A model generated the notes under the pieces. It made no database searches. It had not been told where the DNA came from and worked only from the letters and a program-made list of their open reading frames with translations. This document shows, piece by piece, positions 40,776 to 49,785 of a DNA stretch of 64,000 nucleotides. The translations under genes and the position numbers were made by a program. Origin of the DNA: Ferrovibrio terrae_B. GTDB lineage: Bacteria > Pseudomonadota > Alphaproteobacteria > Ferrovibrionales > Ferrovibrionaceae. The first letter of the stretch is position 1; each line of letters opens with the position of its first letter. The DNA lies in NCBI RefSeq assembly GCF_943371255.1, contig NZ_CALRUC010000002.1, positions 38,222 to 102,221 of the forward strand, given 5' to 3'.

Positions 40776-42173
40776 ATGCCGATCCAACTGACTGCGCTGC
40801 TCTATCTCGTCAGCTCCATCCTGTTCATCCTGGCGCTGCGCGGGCTTTCCTCGCCCGAGACCAGCCGCAAGGGCAACTTCTACGGCATGACCGGCATGGC
40901 CATCGCCGTGGTCACCACGATTGCCAATCTCGGCGACCTGTCGGGCTCCATCGTCTGGGTGCTGGTCGCGCTCGTGATCGGTGGCGGCGTCGGCACCGTG
41001 CTGGCGCGGCGCATCCAGATGACGGCGATGCCGCAGCTGGTTGCCGCCATGCACAGCCTGGTCGGCCTCGCCGCCGTGCTGGTGGCGGCGGCCGCCTTCT
41101 ACAATCCCGCGCCCTACGGCATCCTCAATGCCGCCGGCCAGCTCACGGTGGCGGCGCGCATCGAAATGTCGCTTGGCGTGGTGATCGGTATCATCACCTT
41201 CTCCGGTTCGCTGGTGGCCTTTGCCAAGCTGCAGGGCCTGGTTTCGGGCAGCCCGGTGATCTTCAAGGGCCAGCATTTCCTCAATGCCCTGATCGGTCTC
41301 GCCATCCTCGCTCTGGTCGTCGCCTTCTGCATGGCGCCCAGCCGCGAACTGTTCTGGGCTGTCACCGTGCTGGCGCTGATCGTCGGCTTCACCATCATCA
41401 TCCCGATTGGCGGCGCCGACATGCCCGTCGTCGTGTCGATGCTGAACAGCTATTCCGGCTGGGCCGCGGCCGGCATCGGCTTCACCCTGCAGAACCCGGC
41501 ACTGATCGTCACCGGCGCGCTGGTCGGTTCGTCCGGCGCGATCCTGTCCTACATCATGTGCAAGGGCATGAACCGCTCGCTGTTCAACGTCATCCTCGGC
41601 GGCTTCGGTGGCGACACCTCGGCTGCCGCCGGTGGCGAAAAGGTGGATCGTCCCTACAAGAAGGGCTCGGCCGACGACGCGGCCTTCATCATGAAGAATG
41701 CCGGCAAGGTCATCATCGTGCCGGGCTACGGCATGGCGGTGTCGCAGGCCCAGCATGCGCTGCGTGAAATGGGCGACCGGCTGAAGGAAGAGGGCGTCGA
41801 GGTCAAATACGCCATCCATCCGGTGGCTGGCCGTATGCCCGGCCATATGAACGTGCTGCTGGCCGAAGCCAATGTCTCCTATGACGAGGTGTTCGAGCTG
41901 GAGGAGATCAACTCCGAATTCCAGACCGCCGATGTCGCTTTCGTCATCGGCGCCAACGACGTCACCAACCCCGCCGCGCGCGACGACCCCAAGAGCCCGA
42001 TCTACGGCATGCCGATTCTCGATGTCGACAAGGCCAAGACCGTGCTGTTCGTGAAGCGCTCGATGGCGTCGGGTTACGCGGGTATCGACAACGGGCTGTT
42101 CTACAAGGACAACACGATGATGTTATTGGCCGACGCCAAGAAGATGGTCGAGGACATCGTCAAGGGGCTCTGA
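40776..42173 (+). CDS. pntB: NAD(P)+ transhydrogenase subunit beta
   Basis: A 465-residue membrane protein with about 9 helices in the first 270 residues and the NADP(H)-binding domain III at the C-terminus, including VIIVPGYGMAVSQAQHALRE, VKYAIHPVAGRMPGHMNVLL and VIGANDVTNPAARDDPKS. It is the last gene before a strong terminator. With zwf in the same window it points to active NADPH supply. Confidence 0.95.
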   Translation: MPIQLTALLYLVSSILFILALRGLSSPETSRKGNFYGMTGMAIAVVTTIANLGDLSGSIVWVLVALVIGGGVGTVLARRIQMTAMPQLVAAMHSLVGLAAVLVAAAAFYNPAPYGILNAAGQLTVAARIEMSLGVVIGIITFSGSLVAFAKLQGLVSGSPVIFKGQHFLNALIGLAILALVVAFCMAPSRELFWAVTVLALIVGFTIIIPIGGADMPVVVSMLNSYSGWAAAGIGFTLQNPALIVTGALVGSSGAILSYIMCKGMNRSLFNVILGGFGGDTSAAAGGEKVDRPYKKGSADDAAFIMKNAGKVIIVPGYGMAVSQAQHALREMGDRLKEEGVEVKYAIHPVAGRMPGHMNVLLAEANVSYDEVFELEEINSEFQTADVAFVIGANDVTNPAARDDPKSPIYGMPILDVDKAKTVLFVKRSMASGYAGIDNGLFYKDNTMMLLADAKKMVEDIVKGL

Positions 42174-42220
42174 CCCCAAAGCGCTGTAGCGCCCTGCGAA
42201 AATTGTATTCAGACAATCCC

Positions 42221-42260
42221 AACCGGCCCGGATCTCACGATTCGGGCCGGTTTCATTTTT
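42221..42260 (+). terminator. Rho-independent terminator after pntB
   Basis: AACCGGCCCG (42221-42230) and CGGGCCGGTT (42243-42252) form a perfect 10-bp stem with a 12-base loop, followed by TTCATTTTT. It ends the pnt operon. Confidence 0.85.
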
Positions 42261-42334
42261 GAACCGCTATAAAAGAGAATCCTTTGTATGCGAACGGGAT
42301 GTGGTAAACAGGCGCCCGCAAAAATCGCAATGCC

Positions 42335-43534
42335 ATGAACACCGCTACCCATAATCGCATCCCGCTCGCCTCCCATGATCCTCTGACATGGGATCCGGGC
42401 AGCCTTGCGGCCGGTATTCTCGATCTGGCGCATCGCGACCTCGAAAACGCCAATTTCGAGGGCCGCGCCATGCAGCGCGCCAGGCTGGCCGGCAGCAACC
42501 TGCGTTCGGCCCGGCTGTCGCGCGCCGATCTGGCCGAGGCCGACCTGTTCGGCGCCGACCTGGCCCAGGCCGACCTGCGGAGCGCCAACCTGACACGCGC
42601 GATCCTGCGCGGCACCACGCTGCGCGGCGCCAATCTCAACAACACCGTGCTGGTCGAGGCCGATTTCCGCGGTGGCGTGATGATGCGGCCCAGCCAGCAT
42701 CGGGACGGCGCAGAGGCCGGCTCCCAGATTCGCGCCGGCATCGATGTGTCCGATCTCAGCAACTGCCTGCTGGAATATGCCACCGCCTCGCGCGCCCAGT
42801 TTTCCGGCGTCGATCTCAGCGGTGCCTCGCTGGTCGGCGCCGATCTGTCGGGCGCGAATTTCTTCGGCAGTAACCTGCGCGATGCGGATCTGTCCTACGC
42901 CAATCTGAGCGGCGCGAATTTAAGCGATTCCAAGCTGGTCGGCACGCGGCTGACCGGCGCGAATCTGAGCGGCGCGCAGATCGTCAATGCCACGGTGGAG
43001 CAGGTGAGTGCTGCCGGCGCCGATTTCACCGATACGGTGATTCGCGGCACCGATGCGGCTGGCTTCCAGACCACCGAACGGCTGGTCACGACGCTGGATT
43101 TCGCGCCGGATCTGGCGGCGGCGATTGCGCAGCATCGCGCCTGGATGCAGTCCGATGGTGCCTCCGGCCGCCAGCTCAGCCTGGCCGGTCAGGGCTTCCC
43201 CTATCATGACTTCTCCGGCCTGGAGCTGGATGGCGCCGATTTCAGCGACTGCGACCTGCGCGGCTGCCGCTTCGACCGCGCCAGCCTGCTGCTCGCCAGT
43301 TTCCTGCGCGCCAATCTTGCCGGCGCCAGCTTCGCCGAGGCCCGTATCGCCGGCCTGCGTTTCATCGAGGCCAATCTGCGCTGGGCCGATCTGCGCGGCG
43401 CCAATCCTGGCCGCCTGCCGATCTATCATGGCAACGGCGATTTCAGCGGCCGGCATCTCGCCACCGATTTCACCGGCGCTGCGCTCGATGGCGCCCGGCT
43501 GGATGGCTTCGACCTCGCCGCCTGCCGGCGCTAG
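42335..43534 (+). CDS. Pentapeptide-repeat protein
   Basis: 399 residues. Two repeat blocks of A(D/N)LxX units, about 45-115 (NLRSARLSRADLAEADLFGA...) and 150-230 (DLSGASLVGADLSGANF...), and a shorter one at about 295-360, with non-repeat linkers between. Such repeats fold into a right-handed quadrilateral beta-helix; some mimic DNA, most are of unknown function. No membrane segments. Its stop codon overlaps that of the convergent cyclase-like gene in a shared CTAG. Confidence 0.88.
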   Translation: MNTATHNRIPLASHDPLTWDPGSLAAGILDLAHRDLENANFEGRAMQRARLAGSNLRSARLSRADLAEADLFGADLAQADLRSANLTRAILRGTTLRGANLNNTVLVEADFRGGVMMRPSQHRDGAEAGSQIRAGIDVSDLSNCLLEYATASRAQFSGVDLSGASLVGADLSGANFFGSNLRDADLSYANLSGANLSDSKLVGTRLTGANLSGAQIVNATVEQVSAAGADFTDTVIRGTDAAGFQTTERLVTTLDFAPDLAAAIAQHRAWMQSDGASGRQLSLAGQGFPYHDFSGLELDGADFSDCDLRGCRFDRASLLLASFLRANLAGASFAEARIAGLRFIEANLRWADLRGANPGRLPIYHGNGDFSGRHLATDFTGAALDGARLDGFDLAACRR

Positions 43535-44628
43535 CGGGTGTCCAGATCGGCGTGCTGCAGCCCGCAGTAATAGGGCTCGCCCTGTTCGGCAAAGGCGTTG
43601 AGCTTGGCATTGTAGCAGCCATGCTCGAAGCCATGCTTGTCGGTGATGCGGATCAGCATCGGCAGATGGCGGCCATCGCTCTCGCGCGGACCGGTGAGGT
43701 AGAAGCTGATGCGGTCGATGCGATAGCCCAGCACGCGCAGGTCTTTCAGGTTCGCCAGCCGCTCGCTCACCGCGCTCAGGAAGGTCTCGGTGTTGCAGCT
43801 CTTGTGGCCCAGGCCCAGCGGGCGCTCGAAATCGCCGATCAGCATCTGATCCGGTGCCGCGGTGCCGATCAGGCGCGCCACCTTGATGGTGACATCGCCG
43901 ACGATGAAGGCGCCGCCATCGCTGCCGTCCTTGCGCGGCTGGTGGTAGAGGAAATGGCTGCCGATACTCAGGACCAGCCGCAGCACCGGCACGGTGGCGG
44001 CCGTGGTGGCGGTGCGCCGCAGCGCGGCGAACAGGATCTGGAAAATCGCCACTGCGCAGAAGAAGTCGATATCGGCGCGCAGGCCTGAGCGCTCGTTCCA
44101 GACATAGAAGCCGTCGCCGGTGGTGGTGCGGCCGAAGCTGACGCCCAGGCCATGGCCGCGCGCCATCTCCTCGGCCAGGTTGAGCGAGAATTCCAGCGTG
44201 GTGAGCTGGGCGGCCTGCTCCTCCGGGCCCGCCTTGGAGAAGCCGACGATATCCAGCAGCAGCACGGCGCGATGCAGCGTCTTGGTCACGGTGAACAGCC
44301 GGAACATGCGCTCGACCAGCGCCGGAGCGATCTCGCCGGGCCCGGACCCGATCGGCGTCTCCAGCCGCAGCTCGACCGGCTGCACCTCCAGCAGGCGGGC
44401 GGCCTCGTCCAGCTTGCCGCCCTCCATCAGGCTGCCCTCGGCAAATACCGGCAGATGCCGGCCATGATCGGTGAACAGCCGCACCTTGGGCAGGGTGATG
44501 ATCTCGATGCCGAGCCGCGACGGCCGCCAGCCGACCAGCGCGTTGCTGCCGAAGCGCCAGAGGTCGAACAGGATCGTATGCAGCTGCCGCAGGGCGGCGC
44601 TCTCGGGTTGGGGCAGGTCGGCGGTCAT
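43531..44628 (-). CDS. Class III nucleotide cyclase-like protein (variant active site)
   Basis: 365 residues, no membrane segments. The cyclase domain starts near 120 with VLLLDIVGFSK (metal-binding Asp about 126). A second Asp lies about 46 residues on in TTTGDGFYVW (about 172). The region where cyclases have the N-x3-R motif reads GDVTIKVARLIGTA: the Arg is kept but the Asn is replaced. This suggests changed or lost catalysis. The first 100 residues match no domain I recognise. It is convergent with the pentapeptide protein gene. Confidence 0.65.
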   Translation of the reverse strand: MTADLPQPESAALRQLHTILFDLWRFGSNALVGWRPSRLGIEIITLPKVRLFTDHGRHLPVFAEGSLMEGGKLDEAARLLEVQPVELRLETPIGSGPGEIAPALVERMFRLFTVTKTLHRAVLLLDIVGFSKAGPEEQAAQLTTLEFSLNLAEEMARGHGLGVSFGRTTTGDGFYVWNERSGLRADIDFFCAVAIFQILFAALRRTATTAATVPVLRLVLSIGSHFLYHQPRKDGSDGGAFIVGDVTIKVARLIGTAAPDQMLIGDFERPLGLGHKSCNTETFLSAVSERLANLKDLRVLGYRIDRISFYLTGPRESDGRHLPMLIRITDKHGFEHGCYNAKLNAFAEQGEPYYCGLQHADLDTR

Positions 44629-44974
44629 TTTTGCTTGGTCTTCCGCTCCGGAGCCGCCTGATTACCCCCGGGTCCGGTGTGAATCAATCGCAATCGGGAT
44701 GAAATCCGTCTGTGTCAGGGTCGCAGCCGGGGAACCGGGAGGGCAGTTTTGCGTTATACTTGGTCGACTTATGCCAGGGCTGCGGCGTCTTTCCGACCCG
44801 CCGGCCTTGCAGGAATGGCAAAACTCCCTATGTTAGGGGCGTCATTCTACTACGGACTGCCGGCCTGTTACCCCTTCGTCTTCGATGGGTGTCCAGACCA
44901 CAAGCCCCTGGACATAGTCTGATGCGTCGCACATGAGTGCGTCGCTGCTACCATCTGAGACGAGGAATACACAC
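44629..44974. other. 346-base intergenic stretch with the cold-shock leader
   Basis: No gene is visible. The cyclase-like gene (- strand) and cspA (+ strand) diverge from it. A TATACT at 44755-44760 is a possible -10 box without a clear -35. The long region before cspA fits the long structured 5' leaders known for cold shock genes, but no cold-box motif was identified by eye. Confidence 0.4.
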
Positions 44975-45184
44975 ATGGCCAACGGCACTGTGAAGTGGTT
45001 TAACGGCACCAAGGGTTACGGTTTCATCCAGCCGGAAGCTGGCGGCGCGGACGTTTTCGTCCACATCTCCGCTGTCGAGCGCGCTGGTCTGAGCACCCTG
45101 AATGAAGGCCAGAAGGTCTCCTTCGAGGAACAGCGCGACCCGAAGCGCGGCAAGACCTCGGCGGTGAACCTGAAGGCTCTCTGA
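44975..45184 (+). CDS. Cold shock protein
   Basis: 69 residues forming one cold-shock OB-fold. RNP1 KGYGFIQ and RNP2 VFVHISA are intact, with VKWFNGTKGYG at the start. It binds single-stranded RNA or DNA as an RNA chaperone. ATG 44975 removes a non-conserved 14-residue upstream extension. A terminator follows. Confidence 0.94.
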   Translation: MANGTVKWFNGTKGYGFIQPEAGGADVFVHISAVERAGLSTLNEGQKVSFEEQRDPKRGKTSAVNLKAL

Positions 45185-45205
45185 GCCAACAGGCCGCAAG
45201 GTATC

Positions 45206-45240
45206 GGGGGGCGTCCGGCAACGGGCGCCCCTTCGTTTTT
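45206..45240 (+). terminator. Rho-independent terminator after the cold shock gene
   Basis: A stem built on GGGGCG (45208-45213) and CGCCCC (45226-45231), extended inward by a GU and two GC pairs around GGCAAC, is followed by TTCGTTTTT. Confidence 0.8.
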
Positions 45241-45276
45241 ATCTAGACCCCCTCAGATCGGGGTCAGGAGGGCGCC

Positions 45277-45444
45277 ATGGCGTTCAAGCCGAATTACAAC
45301 CAGCAGCGCGCCGAACGCACCCGCGCCAAGGAACAGAAGAAGCAGGAAAAGCTGCAGCGCCGGCAGGAGGAATCCGAACGCCGCAAGGCCGCCGGCCTGC
45401 CGCCGGAAGATGGCGACATCGTTGACGAGCCGGACCAGAGCTAG
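45277..45444 (+). CDS. Small charged hypothetical protein
   Basis: A 55-residue frame with a good ribosome-binding site (CAGGAGG ending 5 bases upstream). It is one long charged helix (RTRAKEQKKQEKLQRRQEES), likely coiled, with an acidic tail (EDGDIVDEPDQ). Similar small proteins are common in alphaproteobacteria, without known function. Confidence 0.6.
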   Translation: MAFKPNYNQQRAERTRAKEQKKQEKLQRRQEESERRKAAGLPPEDGDIVDEPDQS

Positions 45445-45480
45445 AGTCGGTTTCGCGTAAAAGCCCCGGAGTGCCTCCCC

Positions 45481-45705
45481 ATGGCCAAGAAAAAATTCAA
45501 TCCCAATTCCGCCTTCGCGATGTTCAACGTCACCTACCAGGATGGCGCCCAGACCTCGAACCGCAAGGTGCCGGTCGACAAGTTCGGCCAGTTCGATGAC
45601 GAGCAGGATGTCGCCCGCGCCTTCATCGAGGCGCAGGACCGCGACATCGCCGAGAAGTCGGGCCGCCCGCGCGGGCCGATCAAGTCGCTGGAGCGCGTCG
45701 GCTAA
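45481..45705 (+). CDS. Hypothetical protein
   Basis: 74 residues, basic at both ends (MAKKKFNPNSAF, then GRPRGPIKSLERVG), with an acidic middle (FGQFDDEQDVARAFIEAQDR). No family is recognised. It overlaps the convergent DUF188 gene by 4 bases at the stop codons. Confidence 0.6.
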   Translation: MAKKKFNPNSAFAMFNVTYQDGAQTSNRKVPVDKFGQFDDEQDVARAFIEAQDRDIAEKSGRPRGPIKSLERVG

Positions 45706-46160
45706 GCCCGTTTCAGCCTGAGCACGGCGTCATGCAGCGCCTGCAGGAAGGCCGAGCGGTCCTTCGGTGAAAACGGCTTCGGCCCGCCACCAACACGCCC
45801 GGTCGGATTGGCATCGCGCAGCTCGGTCATCAGGTTGCGCGTCGCCAGGTCCATGCCGATCGAGGCGGCGGAAAACGCCCGGCCATTGGGCCCCAGCACC
45901 AGCGCGCCGGCCTTCACGCAGCGCGCCGCCAGCGGCACATCGGCGGTGACCACCACATCGGCCGGCGTGGCATGCTCGGCGATCCAGTCATCGGCCTTGT
46001 CCAGCCCCTCGGCCACCACCTCCAGCCGCACCAGGTCGCTGCGCGGGATGCGGATATAGCTGTTGGCCACCACCACCACGGCCACGCCATGGCGCTCGGC
46101 CACGCGATAGACCTCGTCCTTGACCGGACAGGCATCGGCATCCACGTAAACGCTCGTCAT
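45702..46160 (-). CDS. YaiI/YqxD family protein (DUF188)
   Basis: 152 residues. YVDADACPVKDEVYRVAERH at the start and later VTADVPLAARCVKAGALVL and LGPNGRAFSAASIG are the DUF188 signature, a PIN-like fold with acidic residues that may bind metal. A nuclease role has been suggested for the fold but is unproven. Confidence 0.9.
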   Translation of the reverse strand: MTSVYVDADACPVKDEVYRVAERHGVAVVVVANSYIRIPRSDLVRLEVVAEGLDKADDWIAEHATPADVVVTADVPLAARCVKAGALVLGPNGRAFSAASIGMDLATRNLMTELRDANPTGRVGGGPKPFSPKDRSAFLQALHDAVLRLKRA

Positions 46161-46194
46161 GGCCGCTTTATGCCATGCATGCTAAAAGGACGCC

Positions 46195-46764
46195 ATGAGC
46201 AAGGCCTTCACCAAAGAGTCGGATGCCCCCGAGGTCGAGGACGACCTGGAAGACGCCGCGCCGCCGATTCCGGCCGGGGCGAAAAACTACATCACGCCGG
46301 CCGGCCTGCGCCGCCTGCAGGACGAGCTGCGCCAGCTCAAATCCGTCGAGCGGCCCAAGGTGGTCGAGATCGTGTCCTGGGCGGCCGGCAACGGCGACCG
46401 CTCGGAGAATGGCGACTATCTCTATGGCAAGAAGCGCCTGCGCGAGATCGACCGCCGCGTCCGCTTCCTGCTGAAAAGGCTGGAGATCGCCGAACCGGTC
46501 GATCCCAAATTGCAGAAAAACCGCGCGCAGGTGTTTTTCGGCGCCACGGTGACCTATGAGCATAACGGCCAGGAGCGCACCGTGCGCATCGTCGGCATCG
46601 ACGAGGCGCGGCTGGAGCAGGGCGAGGTGAGCTGGATCGCGCCGGTGGCGCGCGCGCTGATGAAGGCGCGCGTGGGCGATATCGTCGAGCTGCGCACGCC
46701 GCACGGGCCGGAACAGATCGAAGTGCTGGAGATCAGCTACAGCGACGAGGATGCCGCGCCATGA
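46195..46764 (+). CDS. greB: Transcription elongation factor GreB
   Basis: 189 residues. The N-terminal coiled coil carries the acidic tip (NGDRSENGDYLYGKKRLREI), which enters the RNA polymerase channel to stimulate transcript cleavage. The C-terminal FKBP-like domain includes FFGATVTYEHNG and PVARALMKARVGD. About 30 extra N-terminal residues are acidic. It is coupled to the next gene by ATGA. Confidence 0.92.
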   Translation: MSKAFTKESDAPEVEDDLEDAAPPIPAGAKNYITPAGLRRLQDELRQLKSVERPKVVEIVSWAAGNGDRSENGDYLYGKKRLREIDRRVRFLLKRLEIAEPVDPKLQKNRAQVFFGATVTYEHNGQERTVRIVGIDEARLEQGEVSWIAPVARALMKARVGDIVELRTPHGPEQIEVLEISYSDEDAAP

Positions 46765-47018
46765 TGAAACCCATACCGGTCAAGCTGGCCGAGATTTACG
46801 TGCCGGCGAAATTCAAGGGCACGCTGGATGCGGCCAAGGTGGCGGCGCTGGCCGATGAGATCGTCGGCGATGGCGGGCTGAAAATCCCGATCCAGGTGCG
46901 CAAGGACGAGAAGGAAAAGCGCTATGTGCTGATCGCCGGCCTGCACCGGCTGGAGGCGATGCGGTCCCTGGGCGAGACCAGCATCGACGCGCTGATCGTG
47001 GCGGCGCGGAAGTTTTAA
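46761..47018 (+). CDS. Small ParB/sulfiredoxin-fold protein
   Basis: 85 residues, essentially one ParB N-terminal-like domain: VKLAEIYVPAKFKGTLDAAK, then GGLKIPIQVRKDE and YVLIAGLHRLEAMRSLGE. The GERR segment of ParB reads AGLHRLEA. It has no DNA-binding HTH, so it is not a partition protein. It overlaps greB by ATGA; a shared role is inferred only. Confidence 0.78.
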   Translation: MMKPIPVKLAEIYVPAKFKGTLDAAKVAALADEIVGDGGLKIPIQVRKDEKEKRYVLIAGLHRLEAMRSLGETSIDALIVAARKF

Positions 47019-47094
47019 GCGCCGCCCGCTTGCCCACATTTCACCGCCCCACCATCGTCACTTCAGAAACCGTCATCCTAGCCACTCCAAAAAC

Positions 47095-47185
47095 CGTCAC
47101 CCTCGGGCTTGTCCCGAGGGTCCATCCCAACCCTCCGTGTATCGGAACGCGCAGATGGATCCCCGGGACAAGCCCGGGGATGACG
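47095..47185. repeat. 91-bp dispersed palindromic element, copy 1
   Basis: Two hairpins joined by about 40 bases: CCCTCGGGCTTGTCCCGAGGG on the left, and CCCCGGGACAAGCCCGGGG on the right, bounded by CGTC and GACG. It lies between the ParB-like gene and the BaiN-like flavoprotein. Three more copies are at 52717-53087 and a half copy is near 27000. Confidence 0.85.
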
Positions 47186-47222
47186 GTATGAATAGAACCA
47201 GTGCCTCCGTTATAACCACCCC

Positions 47223-48416
47223 ATGACCTCTCCCCCTTATGACGCGATCATCCTGGGCGCCGGCGGCGCCGGGCTGTTCTGCGCCGGCATCGCAGCAGGG
47301 CGCGGCAAGCGCGTGCTGGTGCTGGATCACGCAGCAAACCCCGGCGAGAAGATCCGCATCTCCGGCGGCGGGCGCTGCAACTTCACCAACCTGCATGTCA
47401 CCTCGGCCGACTTCCTCTCGGCCAACCCGCATTTCGCCAAATCGGCGCTGAAACGCTACACTTGCCACGATTTCATCACCCTGGTGGAGAAACACGGCAT
47501 CGCCTGGCATGAGAAAACGCTGGGCCAGCTGTTCTGCGACGGCTCGTCGCGCCAGATCGTGCAGCTGCTGCTGGACGAGGCAAAAGACGCCACCATCCAG
47601 CTCGACACCAAAATCACCGCGGTGGAGAAAACCGCCAGCGGCTTCCGCGTCAGCACCGACCGGGGCGCGTATGACTCCGCCCGCCTGGTGCTCGCCACCG
47701 GCGGGCCCAGCATCCCGAAAATGGGCGCCACCGGCTTTGCCTATGATCTGGCGCAGCAGTTCGGCCTCAGCGTGATCGCGCCCAAGCCGGCGCTGGTGCC
47801 GCTCACCTTTTCCGGATCGGATGCGGCGCGCTATGCCGATCTCGCCGGCGTGGCGGTGCCCGATGCCATCGTGAGCTATGGCAAGCAGCGCTTCCGCGAG
47901 GCGGTGCTGTTCACCCATCGCGGCCTCAGCGGCCCGGCGATCCTGCAGATCTCCAGCTACTGGGAGCAGGGCGCGCGGGAGAAGCCCATCATGCTCAACC
48001 TCTGCCCGGGCCTCGACGATCTGTTCCTGGCGCTCAAGGCGGCAAAGGCGGCGCATCCGAAGCAGGACATCGCCACGCAGCTCTCGCTGCACCTGCCGAC
48101 GCGGCTGGCAAAACGGCTCAGTGAAATCGGCTTTGCCGAAGGCCGGCTGGCCGACCTGCCCGATGCGCGGCTGCGCAACGTGGCCGATCTGGCGCAGCGC
48201 TGGGCGCTGACGCCCATGGGCAGCGAAGGCTATGCCAAGGCCGAAGTCACGCTCGGCGGCATCGACACGGCGGGCCTGTCGTCGCAGACCATGGAGGCCA
48301 AGGCCGTGCCCAGGCTCCATGTGATCGGCGAGGCGGTGGATGTCACCGGCCATCTCGGCGGCTTCAATTTCCAGTGGGCGTGGAGTTCAGGCTTCGCGGC
48401 GGGGCAGGCGCTGTAG
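47223..48416 (+). CDS. Flavoprotein, BaiN/HI0933-like family
   Basis: 397 residues. ILGAGGAGLFCAGIA at the start and GEKIRISGGGRCNFTN (a family hallmark) bind FAD. FYR-like ALVPLTFSG and THRGLSGPAILQISSYW follow, and the last motif GEAVDVTGHLGGFNFQWAWS is diagnostic. These are NAD(P)/FAD oxidoreductases; the name is by homology, and the substrate is unknown. Confidence 0.92.
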   Translation: MTSPPYDAIILGAGGAGLFCAGIAAGRGKRVLVLDHAANPGEKIRISGGGRCNFTNLHVTSADFLSANPHFAKSALKRYTCHDFITLVEKHGIAWHEKTLGQLFCDGSSRQIVQLLLDEAKDATIQLDTKITAVEKTASGFRVSTDRGAYDSARLVLATGGPSIPKMGATGFAYDLAQQFGLSVIAPKPALVPLTFSGSDAARYADLAGVAVPDAIVSYGKQRFREAVLFTHRGLSGPAILQISSYWEQGAREKPIMLNLCPGLDDLFLALKAAKAAHPKQDIATQLSLHLPTRLAKRLSEIGFAEGRLADLPDARLRNVADLAQRWALTPMGSEGYAKAEVTLGGIDTAGLSSQTMEAKAVPRLHVIGEAVDVTGHLGGFNFQWAWSSGFAAGQAL

Positions 48417-48540
48417 CGCTCTTCGACTGCGCCCGATTACACAAGCATGCAGTGCGTGGGCAGGGCACCAGATTGCACTGGTGGCGCCCGGGCCGATGGG
48501 CGTAGTCTTGCCAGCCGTGGCGGCCATGTGGGGGCAGGGC

Positions 48541-49272
48541 ATGTCGAGGACAACACTCATCATCGTTGGGTTGCTGACACTGCTGGCGCTGCTGGCAGTC
48601 TGGCTGGCGCCGCAGCTGGCGCTGAAACTCGAGCGCGCCTCTCCGGCACCGGTGGGCGCGGCGGCGCCTGCGCCGCCGCCGGCCACGCCGGCCGAGATCG
48701 CCTATCAGGCATTGCGTGCCGAGGCTGGCCGCATGACAGAGGGGCGCATCGCCTACAATCCGCCGGCGAAAATGCGCGTGGGCGTGGAGGAAGCCATCAC
48801 CATCCGGATCGGTCGCGACGAGGTGGCGCAGCATCTGGCCGACCGCATGGCCGGGCGCGGTCAGCCGATCACCGAAACGATCCAGGTCGGCGATTTCATG
48901 CGCGTGCAGCTCGATGGTGGCGAGGCCTTCCGCATTACGCCCGATGAGCCGCAGGACCGCGCGATTCCGCCGGGCGGTATGGGTGAATGGCTGTTCCGCG
49001 TTTTGCCGCTACAGGCCGGCGAGAAGCAGATGCTGTGGCTGCAGGTGTTTGTGCGCGTGCAGACAGCCGGGCGCGAAGAGCTGATCTCGCAGCCGGTGCT
49101 GCGCCGGGAAATCACCGTCGAGGTGAATTACTGGTGGGACCTGCTCGAACTGTGGCGGGCGGAATGGAAATGGTTTCTCGGCGGCCTTGGTGGCGTCCTT
49201 GCCGGGATCGGCGGCTATCTGCTCAAGCGCTGGTGGGAAGCCCGCCACGGCCCGGCAGGGGAAGACGACTAG
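48541..49272 (+). CDS. Membrane-anchored hypothetical protein
   Basis: 243 residues with one N-terminal hydrophobic segment (TTLIIVGLLTLLALLAVWLA) and one near the C-terminus (GGVLAGIGGYLLKRWW), leaving a 150-residue domain between. The middle shows an acidic beta-rich pattern (GVEEAITIRIGRDE, IQVGDFMRVQLDGGEAF, VEVNYWWDLLELW). No family is recognised. ATG 48541 is used; 48496 is also possible. It ends three bases from the convergent YciI gene. Confidence 0.6.
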   Translation: MSRTTLIIVGLLTLLALLAVWLAPQLALKLERASPAPVGAAAPAPPPATPAEIAYQALRAEAGRMTEGRIAYNPPAKMRVGVEEAITIRIGRDEVAQHLADRMAGRGQPITETIQVGDFMRVQLDGGEAFRITPDEPQDRAIPPGGMGEWLFRVLPLQAGEKQMLWLQVFVRVQTAGREELISQPVLRREITVEVNYWWDLLELWRAEWKWFLGGLGGVLAGIGGYLLKRWWEARHGPAGEDD

Positions 49273-49274
49273 TC

Positions 49275-49604
49275 TTAAGCCGTCGCCGCCTTTTGCTTCG
49301 CCAGTTCGGCATCCAGGCTGCCGGGCACCAGTTCGGGCACGATCTGCCGGCTCTCGAAAATCTCCACGCTGGCAAAGATCGCTTCGCGGAAATACGGATC
49401 GCGCGCCATATGCGCGTCCAGCGCGCCACGATCCGGCAGGTCCAGCACCATGATGCTGCCCACCACCGCGCCACTCGCGTCGATCAGCGGCCCGCCGTAT
49501 TTGAAAACCTCGCGACAGGTGGTGACAAACTCCAGATGCGCCGCGCGCCATTGGGCACGCAGGCTGCTGCCGGGTTTGTCCTTGGCGTAGACGATGAAGG
49601 GCAT
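49275..49604 (-). CDS. YciI-like protein
   Basis: 109 residues forming a dimeric alpha-beta barrel: MPFIVYAKDKPGSSLRAQWR, AHLEFV with the conserved His of the family, and later SIMVLDLPDRGALDAHMARD followed by YFREAIF. The family includes enzymes for chlorinated or amino-sugar compounds and many of unknown role. ATG 49604 has TGGAG upstream. Confidence 0.88.
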   Translation of the reverse strand: MPFIVYAKDKPGSSLRAQWRAAHLEFVTTCREVFKYGGPLIDASGAVVGSIMVLDLPDRGALDAHMARDPYFREAIFASVEIFESRQIVPELVPGSLDAELAKQKAATA

Positions 49605-49785
49605 GGCGAACTCCAGGAGTGTGAGGCCCGAGAGTGCTAGCATGACTGGGTAGAATCGTCAGCAAGCTGACACAGATGTGATGAGAACAGCGATGTACTA
49701 GACGTTATTGGCCATCTCGACGGATACGATTTCTAGTGGACGCTGAGTTCTGAGTATGCAGTCGCGCTGAATAATTAATTATAGC

